Source of the DNA: Mesostigma viride
Taxonomy: Eukaryota; Streptophyta; Mesostigmatophyceae; Mesostigmatales; Mesostigmataceae
Length of the DNA: 64,000 bases
Assembly: GCA_009746045.1 (NCBI GenBank)
Contig: RPFO01000041.1
Coordinates: 9,938,065 to 10,002,064 of the forward strand
Direction of reading: 5' to 3'
In this document: positions 1 through 9,338 of the stretch, piece after piece
Numbering within the stretch: position 1 is the stretch's first letter
Layout: every line of letters starts with the position of its first letter
Notes under the pieces: generated by a model
What the model saw: only the letters and a program-made list of their open reading frames with translations
Databases searched by the model: none
What the model was told of the DNA's origin: nothing
Made by a program: the position numbers and the translations under genes

Positions 1-2573
1 TTTGCATGCACCCTACACCCATAGGCCATTGGAAGTTGGAAAAGCTACCTCAGGAGACCCGGGTTCCTCTATAAAAACGAGGACCAGGTTCTTCGTCACC
101 GCTAGGTAGTGCCATCTTGGCTTTCTTTGTATGTTGGTTCCCAGTTTTACCGCCGGGCCGGCGCAGCTCCCTGTCCGTCCATTTCACATGCGCTCCCTTC
201 TAACGTCCCCTTCTAACTCGATGCCTGCCTGCGCCTGGTCTGTAACGACCGTGCCCAAAGCCCGCCGACCGCTTGCACTGCCGGCCAAGGTTAAAATGTC
301 ACCGCCTCGTGAGAAATGGTCTTTGAATTTGTAGCCCAGGGGAATCGGGGGCTCTTTCTTCTTTGTCATGATTCGCTTCTCTAGCGCACTATCGAATAAT
401 GCAGGATTAGAAAACACGCAAAACAAAGTCAGCTGGCTCGACTGCCGTGAACTTCATCAACGTTTTGCGGCTCAGCACCTTCACATCGTGTTGCGTACCT
501 ACTGCAGGTCTGCAGTCTGCAGCGCATTTGTTACCCGGCCCGCTCTACCAGTCTAGTCTTCGCATTTGACAGACTGGACTTGCCGGCTGCCCAGTGCTGA
601 CCCATTCGTTGTAGGGTCAGAGCTGCACCGCCCCACGCCTTTTGTTACTTGGGTACGGAACATCGATTTACTCACAAGTTGAAGTTGAAACTGTAGCCCG
701 TCCTCAACAGTTACTGTTACTGTAGTACGTCCAACAACAGTCTACAAATCTCTGCTGCCCATTGCGTGGCAACAACAACAGCAACAACATTTGTGCTGGT
801 CAAGCTCACACCGGTATTTTAAGTGGGCAACATGAACGCCAGCTGATGAAGTCGCGAGCAAGCAGGGCCTCGGAGGAGAGCGAGACGACGATCCCCTGCA
901 ACAACATACGCCATTGAACCAATGTCGCGTGCCGGTCCATTACGTTCTTATTTACCCACGGGTAAGCTATTGTGACGTGACTTTTACGTCCGTGGAACCT
1001 TTGCGGTTTACTTTACCGCTTTGTCTTTGCGCCGCGCCGCGGAATCACGCGTCCACTGAATCGTCGGCGGATCTTCTGAATTTGTCCAAGTGCGAGTGCG
1101 TTCGCATTTGCGGCGGTGGGCTAAGGGGGGATTTGGGCTACCGGTCGTCACCGGGGCAGTCTAGGCGCTGGCGCGCGCCACTAAGGCAGGCCAGGCATGT
1201 TGGGCTGGCTGCCGGCCCAGTGATCACGTGCTCTGCCAGGACTACAGCGAGGGGCACCAGACTTTGTGGAGAACGACCAGGGCTACACGTGAAACGTCGC
1301 GAACGGTCAGCACGCTTTGAGCAGCGGTGCCTGAGATGGCCGGCAATTTAGCCTGGTTAATTTCTGATTGCGGCAGCGCTTTTTAGTGTTGCAAAATATC
1401 TACAAGTCGTTTAGCTTGTGCTTGGACAGATTTGTTCATGAGATTTGGTTTGTGTCAGGCAAGCACCTGATCTAACGTTAAAAAGCGCATGCTAGATTTG
1501 CGGCACCTTGTTCAGCGTATTTTGGTCGTCACTGGCTGATGTCATGTTGGAAAGGTTAGCTAGTTGCGCAGGTGAAAGGGATGAACAGTCGGCCATTGTT
1601 ATCGTTGTTCGTTCAGTTTTCACTTCACAACGACGCAGTTGTCTTCATGTGATTAACTAGTAGAACAACCTGGCCGCAACCTCCGTGATGGTTGCGAGAT
1701 TGTTTTCATGGGTCGAGGCGAGATAGGCATACAAGTTAAGCCTTTTTGGATTTGTCTCGAGGACAGTCGTCGCAGGGACTACCAGTATGGTAGATTCGCC
1801 TGGGCGCTGTCGGTAGCTTAGGGTGAGAGCGGTTGGCTGGGTGTTGGCATACATCCGGACAAGGCCAACTTCCGTAAGGAGAGCGGGTAGCGGATGTTCA
1901 TGGTATTGGACATGCCGGACTTGCTTGCTCGAAGCTAGGCAGGCCAGGGGCTGGAATTAGCCAGTCTTTCTTGTTGATGAACATTGGTTTTGGCTAAAAT
2001 ATATTCTCAATTTTATTTGTGAATAACAAAATCTTGTTAAGCGTTATGTCATAAAGGTTGGTAGGAACTGCTCTTGCAACGGGTGGCTGCCAGTGGGGCA
2101 GAGCCCACACATCTTCTTCCGTATGAAAAGGGAGGCCTACTGAGCTTGGCTGACCTTGTTTGACTATGCCAGGGAGGCATAGAGCCATGTTATTTGGTTC
2201 CCTGAATTTATAATTGGTCTTTGCCCGCATGGTAATTGCAGTGGATATGCATTTAGACCGCGCATGGGGCCAAGGGGGGAGGCTTCTGCACGGTAGGCGA
2301 CACCAACCCTTCCGCGTCCGGGAAAATGAAGACGACACCTACTTGACAGGTAATGGGCGGGTCGCCTGCAAGCTAGGGGAGTAGTGCTGCCCGATTCGGG
2401 ACACGCCCTGCCTAGAAGTTAGACCTGCTCGCAGCGGAAAATCCTTTTATAGATAGCTCCTTTCCCTCGTTTGTTTTCCTTAAGAAGTGTTGCTTACTGT
2501 CCTAGATAGGTGATGGTTTCGTTCCAGCGTTAGTGAGACGTTTAGCGTCTGTGTAGGCTCCACCTTTTCCTTC
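1..2573. other. No supported gene; possible flank of the gypsy-like element
   Basis: I see no recognisable protein, RNA gene or long repeat here. Open frames such as that at about 914-1351 are arginine/cysteine-rich, lack a family resemblance and look like chance frames in GC-rich DNA. The rightmost part may be LTR or leader sequence of the gypsy-like element that begins coding near 2.75 kb, but no second LTR copy was found to prove it. Confidence 0.4.
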
Positions 2574-2752
2574 GTGCTGCTGTTTATTAGACGGCCGCAC
2601 CCGCAGAAACTTACTGGGTCGCTGATATTAGGACTACGAGCGCTGGACCATTGCCGCCCTCGTACTTTCGGTGATCCAGATACCTCAGCTAAGTCGCCTC
2701 CTACTCCTCGTTCTCCTATCGTGACTACTCAAGACCTACCAGGTGCGTTAAC

Positions 2753-3043
2753 ATGAGCCAGCGACGTTCTTTTCCTGCTCCTTCGCATTCGACTAGTAAT
2801 AATAGTTTAGCGAAATATTACGTAGTTATTACCCCTCAATGGGCATCTATTTTCTTATCGTGGGCCGATGCTAGGAAGTTCGTTCAGTCGCGTACATATA
2901 ATGTCTCCAAATATAAGAAGTGGTCGGCGCGGACCTGGACGTCATATTGGCGTCAGCGCTTGTCGGTGGCGCTGACTCGGGCCATGGCTGACATCATGCT
3001 CCGCCGTACGCGGGCTGATTTTGCGGTGCAGCAGGGCTATTAG
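2753..3043 (+). CDS. Small hypothetical ORF upstream of gypsy-like gag
   Basis: This is a 96-residue frame starting at an ATG and ending in TAG. The protein is basic and rich in aromatic residues, with no domain I recognise. It lies on the same strand as the gag gene at 3541 and its T-rich, low-GC codon use resembles that gene rather than the GC-rich DNA to the left. It may be a leader ORF of the same element or a chance frame. I cannot assign a function. Confidence 0.3.
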   Translation: MSQRRSFPAPSHSTSNNSLAKYYVVITPQWASIFLSWADARKFVQSRTYNVSKYKKWSARTWTSYWRQRLSVALTRAMADIMLRRTRADFAVQQGY

Positions 3044-3191
3044 GTTCCTCCCGTTAGGCGTTTCCATTGGTCTTATCGTAGTATAGAGCTTTGACATGGC
3101 TCTGTATATAGGTTTATAGCTGGGCGTTTGCTTTGGTTTGAGTGATTTCACTCTGCTGTAAGTAATTATATTTTTAAAATATAAGAAGTTT

Positions 3192-3419
3192 ATGTCCTTT
3201 GAAGAAGCTCAGACCTACCTCTTGAATCATAGTGAATCAGATTTGGGTCTCCATTCTCGTCCTGCTCCTCATGCTCGTCCTTCTGTAGATAGTCTTGTTT
3301 TTGTTACACCACCTCCATCACCCCCTCGTCCTACGGTGTCATCCTCTTCTAGTGCAGATACCCCTCTCACCTTAGAGTTTGGTTCCCTATCCATTACTCA
3401 GGTGGTTAAAAAGGATTGA
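3192..3419 (+). CDS. Small Ser/Pro-rich hypothetical ORF upstream of gag
   Basis: This 75-residue frame starts at an ATG at 3192 and ends about 120 bases before the gag start. The C-terminal half is rich in proline and serine, like the N-terminal third of the downstream Gag, so it could be an upstream part of the same element's coding region. No domain is recognised. Confidence 0.3.
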   Translation: MSFEEAQTYLLNHSESDLGLHSRPAPHARPSVDSLVFVTPPPSPPRPTVSSSSSADTPLTLEFGSLSITQVVKKD

Positions 3420-3540
3420 TTTTACTTGTTTTCTTTGCTTAGGACATTCAAGGTTTTTCCTTTTTCCTTCCTTGCTTTCATTTAGTAGGTTCCTACCCTT
3501 TCCTTAAGGCAATTTTAATTGTTTATCCTCATAATTAAAC

Positions 3541-3590
3541 ATGGATCCAGTGGGTGGAGAGATGTCACCTATACCTACCGCTAATACAAA

Positions 3591-3637
<47 letters not shown>

Positions 3638-5301
3638 ATAACAACAACAATACTCGTGGTAACAGACGGGACTCCTTGGAAACAGTGCATCATCTCACTC
3701 CTCAAGGTAACCTGCGTACCTCATGCACCTCCTTCCCCTACCACTGGTGGTCGTCGTCGTCCCTCTATTACCCTCCTACCTTTGAACAACGTATGCATGT
3801 CAGATTTAGTGATGACCCATCCTTTGCCCTGAACCAGGCCCCTGCCCCTCCTGCAACCTTGGCTCAACCTTCAATTAGGTCCTCTCTCCCTGACAATGCT
3901 TCTAGGCCTCCTCCTCACCCTGCTCCTTCCATCCCTGCGTATAACACGGGTCGTACCTCTGCCCCTGTAGGCCCTTCTGGTCGCCCTAGTGCAGTTCCAT
4001 TTTATCCTCCTGCTTCTTGGTCCTACCCTGACACGGCCTACGAGGCTGCCCAGGTCCCTACTCGTGTAGCAGAGTTAGAAGTTAATAGTGATTTCAGCAC
4101 CATGCCTCTAGATGACAGAAATTATGATCATTTTGCCTACTCCTCTCTTCGTGAACCATATACTGTTCCCTTCTCCTATGGGCACCAACCTGAAACGGTG
4201 GCCCCTTCTAGACCCCTATCCAAAACCTTTCCTCTTCCTTCTTTCTATCCCTCTTATGTGGCAGTAGAAGACAGTGGTCCTATGGGTAGATCTGATCCTT
4301 CCCATCCTCCTAAGCCCCCTGCTCTTCCCCTCTTTGCTAACCTTCATAAATTGGATGTCAAGTCTACCCCTCATCAGTTTTTCACTTTTATTATGTTGCT
4401 TACCCAGAACACAGAGTCGTGGCAAAATCATAATAGATGGCGTCGCCCTGATGCTGTTTTAGTCCCTCACTACCTTACTACCTGTATTACCCCTGAGCTT
4501 GCTAACCTCATTCAGTGTGAATCCTTGGCCTCCCATGCCTACCCTAACTCAGTAGCAGAATTGTTTAAGAGGTTAGAGAGCCATCTGGTTCCTCCTGATG
4601 CAGATTGGCAGGATAGATTAGCCTTTGGTACTCTGCAGCAAGGTACTAAACCGTTTAAGGAGTATATGAAAGAATTTGATGCACAGATGGTACGTATTAG
4701 GGATTTGTCGGGCGCAGAAGTACGTGCTCGTTTCCTTCAAGGCCTCAGTAGACCCTTATTACGTGAGGTAAAGCGCCAGTTCTCTGCTTACCGTTTCACT
4801 GATCTACCCCTCAAGCATGTACGTCAGCATCTCTTAAGAGTAGCAGATTTCTTCACCACCCCTTCTCTTCCTACCCGTTCCCGTATTAATAACATTATCC
4901 TTACCCCTGAGGAGGATAACTCCTATGTAGAAGAGTTAGATATTTGTGTTACCGACCTTTCGGCTCTGGATGTCTCTCATATTACATGCTATCATTGTAA
5001 GGAAGTAGGTCATCTTAAACGTGAGTGCCCCAAGTTCCTTTCGGGTGCTCCCCCTCATCCCGATGCTCGCCCTCCTCGTACCCCTCAGCGTGCTCCTATT
5101 CGTCCCACTCCAGGACGCGTTCCCTCAGCTACCCCTACTAGTAGGCTGAATGCTGTGCAGACAGGACCCTCAGGGTTCCCCTATGATAATCAGGCTCCTG
5201 CACCCTCTTGGCTCCCTCGTGACCCTCCAGCAGTGGCTTTTTCGCCAGGGTCTTCTTCGGGGTTAGTCCCAGTGGATGTGTGGGGGGAGGGGGAACAGTA
5301 G
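3541..5301 (+). CDS. Gag-like protein of a Ty3/gypsy-type retrotransposon
   Basis: A 586-residue frame from an ATG at 3541. The N-terminal third is low complexity: a threonine run encoded by an ACT microsatellite, a short asparagine run, then proline/serine-rich sequence. Residues about 260-450 resemble a retrotransposon Gag core (conserved W, a YMKEFD-type segment, LRGL-like 'FLQGLSRPL'). A CCHC zinc knuckle (CYHCKEVGHLKREC) lies near residues 483-496, which is the nucleic-acid-binding signature of nucleocapsid. A protease-like frame follows about 125 bases downstream in a different frame, so Gag and Pol would need a frameshift or are now separated by mutation. Assignment as Gag is firm. The Ty3/gypsy class rests on the protease and integrase fragments that follow. 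Confidence 0.8.
3591..3638 (+). repeat. ACT trinucleotide microsatellite inside gag
   Basis: About fifteen consecutive ACT units encode a polythreonine run near the Gag N-terminus and are followed by AAC/AAT units encoding asparagines. The run is in frame, so length changes by slippage would preserve the reading frame. Confidence 0.9.
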
Positions 5302-5426
5302 GCCTGTAAGCCGGGGGTAACCTGGACAGGTCCTTAGCTAGTACCCCAGATAATAGTTTTTGCCTGCCTGTTTTCATAACCTCTGTAGGAGCTGAATCAT
5401 CCCTACCCTTACGTGTTCGTCCTCTT

Positions 5427-5835
5427 ATGTTTTTGAATGGCGGTTTGACCGTCCCTCACACTGTTGTAGACCCCTTCTTGCATGCTGATGACCTTTTGAA
5501 TGTCTCCGTGTTAGTGGATAGCGGTGCGGCTAGCTCCTTTGTGAGCGAGGCCCTAGTTAGGCGTTTAGGACTAGTCCCTATCCCTCACACCAAACCTGTC
5601 ACTGTCCATTATGCTGATGGTCGCACCAGTCATTCCCCGGGTACGGTATCCCTTCCCCTGGTTATACAAGGACGTACTGTCAACCTTACGGCCACTATAG
5701 GTCCTATCACTACCGCTGATGTATTATTAGGATTAGATTGGCATCAGGATAATAGGATTACTATTAATTATGATACTATGGTCATCTGGTTTCCAGATAG
5801 TTCTTACTTTAAGGTCATGCCCATCGCGATGAACA
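5427..5835 (+). pseudogene. Retropepsin-like aspartic protease fragment (Ty3/gypsy Pol)
   Basis: The frame contains a clear retropepsin-like domain: 'VLVDSGAASSFVS' with the catalytic Asp near residue 31, a flap-like 'YADGRTSHSPGTV' segment, and 'VLLGLDWHQ' near the end, the second signature of this family. Such proteases cut Gag and Pol in virus-like particles. The open frame runs on to 5921, but family-like sequence stops at about 5830, where the DNA switches to a different frame encoding an integrase C-terminus. The reverse transcriptase, RNase H and integrase core expected between them are missing, so this is the left side of a large internal deletion. Confidence 0.75.
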
Positions 5836-5838
5836 AAC

Positions 5839-6363
5839 TTGTTCATTGCTCAGCACAGGGATTCCCTGCGCTACGCTCAGCGCCGGGGGGGCATATACAT
5901 AGCTCGCCAGCTGCGGTTTAGGCCAGGGCAGTATGTTTTCCTGCGCACTCAGCTGAAGCACACTTTGGATGTGGAGGCGGGGCCCACCATTTTGCGCATT
6001 GTGGCTATCAAACCATCGGGAGTGGCAATTTTGGAGGGCGCCGACGGGAGCCGTACGACTGACAACCTCAGCAATCTCAGTCCCTGCTCGCTGCCCAATT
6101 TGGTCCACGACCTCCAACCGCACACGTCTCGCCGAGTCAAGGACGCCCAGTGTCAGGTTTGTCACCGGGTCGATCAGGCGGAGTCCATGTTATTGTGTGA
6201 TCAGTGTAACTGTGGTTGGCACATGCAGTGCTTGCAGCCAGTGGTCACCAGCATTCCGGAGGGGGATTGGTTTTGTCCAGTGTGCACCGCTGCGCAGTTT
6301 ACCTCCCGCAGCTTGACTGCGGTCACCGCTGCCCTTGTCTTGGTACGATCGCTGTCTTCGTGA
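5839..6363 (+). pseudogene. Integrase C-terminal region fused to a PHD finger
   Basis: The first ~90 residues ('QHRDSLRYAQRRGG' followed by an 'F(R)PGQYVFL' segment and 'GPTILRIVAI') resemble the C-terminal region of gypsy-type integrases, including the beta-rich segment after the catalytic core. Residues 105-149 then form a canonical C4HC3 PHD finger: C105, C108, C120, C123, H128, C131, C146, C149, with the 'GDWFCPVC' ending typical of the family. PHD fingers commonly bind histone H3 tails, so this domain could guide integration to marked chromatin; that role is inference. The 5' side is truncated by an internal deletion. The frame begins at a TTG, so the listed start is not a real start codon. 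Confidence 0.7.
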
Positions 6364-7686
6364 TGGGGCCGGTCGCCAGCGAGGGGGGAATCATGGGACA
6401 GGTCCTCGCCCACCCCACAGGGCATGCAGTTAAGGCAGGCACGTCAGCTCAGCTCATTTGGGTTTTACCAAATTAAGCTGAGTGGCCAGCCGCCATGGTG
6501 GCGCCGGAGATTGTGGCACGCAGACGCGACAGCTGTCACGGACGCGAGCTATGTCATCCGGGCGGCGCCCACTATGCACAAGACCGGTGACGTGCGCAAG
6601 GAATTTGTTTTCTACGCATTTTCGACAAAGGCTAGTGACCGGGGGGGACACTAGCACTTGCAGCATAAGAGCGGACGAAAGTGTACGTGCACGCGCGCCG
6701 GGCCAGGCACAGCTGGGCGCGCAGCACTGACTTGAGCGGACGGCAGCACAAGTGCGCAGCGTCGAGAGGATCATACGCGTGTTAGTGGACAGCTGGAGCT
6801 GAAGCTGGACTGCTGGACTTCAACAGCGCCGAGGCTATTGACAGGCCAGGTGTCTTTGTGGTGTAGAATAGCGGGTCAACGTTATGAGGACTGGACAGAA
6901 AATGGAAAAGGACAATTTGCGGTGCGCAGCCAGATCGCTGGAATGAATGCGAAATCGCTGGCAGCCCTACAAAGGGATTTCTTCTAGAAAGGAACGATTA
7001 GAAGCAATGTTTGCTGGGCCACTCACACGCAAGGTGTGAGCGTGCAGATTGTCTGAAGGATATTATGCTTCGACCTTGGTGGACGTGACTCAATGCCGGA
7101 CATTCCCAGGGACAGAAATGCCGGAGCCTCTAGGAGATGAGATCGGCAAGAGGGTAGCAATTTAGATTTGTCGGGATGCCTTCCTGCTTTTGTTGGCATG
7201 TGTGGTAGAAAGCCAGGACGGCAACTGGAATGCGGTTTCTATTTGCATGGTTCAGGCAGCAAGATAGTTTTGGCATTGCTGGCTGGACTGACAAGTGTGG
7301 CGTGTGTCATGCGTGTGGCATGATGAATGGTTTGGTTCATAGTCGAAGAGGACTCTCACGCAGCGTGTAGTCTCTTCGAGTCTCTCGTTAGTGGCCTTCG
7401 TGTTTCTCCCTTTCCTTGGGAGCAAGGCCGGTAGCATGTCATGGAGCGCTGCCTAACTGCGGGCTCGTGAGCATGGAGTGCATCGATATTGAGACTATCA
7501 ACGTGTTGTAATTGTATTAACTTTCTCAATAAATTCCGCATGTGCGGCTTCATCATCAGACTGTGCAAAGTGTGTGTTGTGAAAGCACTGTTCTATAGCA
7601 GGGGAGGCAAAAGCATCCTCGTGCACCATCAAATTGTCGCAATTAGAGTAGTTGGAGCGTCTAGCTAACGCCCCAGCAAGGATATT
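6364..7686. other. No supported gene; possible 3' LTR remnant
   Basis: Two G-rich tracts resemble polypurine tracts, near 6383-6395 and 6638-6650, and could mark the start of a 3' LTR of the gypsy-like element. I found no matching 5' copy in the window, so the LTR cannot be delimited. The rest shows no recognisable gene. Confidence 0.3.
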
Positions 7687-8331
7687 AGTTAGAAAGAGCT
7701 CCCAACGTATGTGAGCTCTTGGTCTTTCACAGCGCGGCTTAGCCAATGTTGCAAGGCAGCAACCTTAAATCTGTTCACCAGGCCACGACCACGGTGGGCA
7801 CTTCCACGACCAAGGTGGCACCCACGGTTCGTGCTTTCCGAGATAGCTGGTCATCCCCCATGACCAAGCTATATCCTTTGCGTTGTTCCTCGTTCCCATC
7901 GGCATGACGAGGCACGTGCAGGCGTGCAAGCAAATCCACAACGTCCACTGGCATCAGTGCAGAGCCAGGACGAACTGGATTTGCCTAGACTCTGCAACCT
8001 AGGAAGTACAGGACCTGTCACAAGCCTGCAAGGTCTAGTATCCTTGCAGCCCTGTGCCAGCTCCAGTACCCCACTGGTCACAGGCTGCTGCTCCTCCTGG
8101 TCTACGTGGATCACAGTCACGTGATAGACAGGCTAAGCCTGTGCAGGCACGGCCTGCCACGTGTCCTGTCCACTATACCAGAGGACTGCACCCTAGTCGG
8201 CCACGGATGGCTAGGACTTCGGGACTTGATATCTTTCTCGTCCCTTGTCTGTTTCAGGCGGTCAGCACGGCGTTGGAAAGGTCTTTCCAAACTGCATCCA
8301 CTTAGCATATTGGTTGCCCAAAATGCTAACT
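7687..8331 (-). repeat. 3' LTR of element A (645 bp)
   Basis: On the minus strand it starts AGTTAGCATTTTGG directly after a polypurine tract and ends CTAACT. Bases 7687-8060 recur at 15521-15894 with two substitutions (7951 region G/A and the 'ggacgaactgg'/'ggacgtactgg' site). A diverged copy is found on the plus strand at 54246-54892. The ends are AGTT/AACT rather than TG/CA. Confidence 0.85.
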
Positions 8332-8351
8332 CCAACCCTTTCTTCTTTTGG
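8332..8351 (-). promoter_or_regulatory. Polypurine tract of element A
   Basis: The minus strand reads AAAAGAAGAAAGGGTTGG immediately before the LTR start AGTT. Nearly the same purine tract ending in TTGG precedes AGTT next to the family-C LTR (16594 on) and the element-D LTR (47762 on). This fits the plus-strand primer site of reverse transcription. Confidence 0.75.
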
Positions 8352-9338
8352 AGCTGGACCAGCTTGAAACAAGCCTAACCTTGCTTGTGCCCACTCAGCC
8401 ACAGACCGCTTGGTCCCTTGGGGTTGATCAGACCTGATAGGGCCCAGGGTCCTGCCTCCTTTTGGGTAACAACATATACGCCCTTGGACCAGGCTAGGTG
8501 TACTGGCCAGTGAATCAGAGGTCACCCCAGGTTATCCCCTGACCCCTTGGTCAGCTCCCAACCTTTCCTTGGGAACTTGGTGTTAGATTAAAGTCAAGGC
8601 ACATTACCTAGTCCAATGGCTGGGATTAAAGGATGCCAAGAACGTATTATTGTGAGTTCCTGATCTTTCACAGTTATCACAGGCGCCCGTTCTTATGGCG
8701 CCCGCCTTGGCCAGCCTTTCCCTTTTATGCTCAAAGAGACTCAGGTAGCACCTACAAATACTGCCTTATTGGGGAGCCCATGTCTTCACTGGGTGTTAAG
8801 CCCAGGAATCACTCATGCCAGGCTGTGGCTCTGCTGGGGAATTGAACCCCACCCCAACCTCCAGGTTTATAGGTGACCTGGAACTTCACACAAGAGAAAC
8901 ATTACAACCATGAGAACAACATGAGAATGACACATGATTATGTTTTATTCAAGCATTATATAACCCAGAATGTGGCTCCCTGGCAACCATGTTCCACATG
9001 GTCACACAACCAGGTTCTTTATTAGCAACAGGTTGGAAACAAGCACTAGAAAACATATATACAGCAACCTGTAAGAACCAGCATTCGGGTTGCCCTTGCA
9101 TGGCCTAACTGTTTGAGGCCAAAGGCGTCGACTTAAGTCCTGGCGACTCTTCTGAACCCCATGGGGAGGGCCAGGCATGATTCTCAGCTGGTAGGAGTGA
9201 CATTCCACACCAACTCCTGTCCAGGAGGGTGTACCTAACCCTGAAGGACCGGCTGTCAACCAGTAAGCACCAGTCACCACTTGGTACTTTGGTCAAGCAG
9301 CCCACTGGGGACACCCAAGCTGAAGCAAGGCCTGGTCT
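8352..9338 (-). other. 3' noncoding region of element A
   Basis: About 1 kb between the RNase H stop and the polypurine tract holds no convincing gene. It contains AATAAA-like sites on the minus strand (near 8945 and 9020), a TATA-like CATAAAAGGG near 8735, a tRNA B-box-like GGGGTTCAATTCCC (minus, 8836-8850), and a doubled GGCGCCCG box (8682-8704). The last two recur in the same order in the corresponding region of element D. Confidence 0.5.

Noticed and set aside
914-1351. 145-residue open frame as a gene
   Set aside because: Arg/Cys-rich with no family resemblance in GC-rich DNA; looks like a chance frame.
8682-8740. LTR promoter with TATA box of element A
   Set aside because: I first took this as U3, but the polypurine tract and AGTT boundary at 8331 show it lies in the internal 3' noncoding region.
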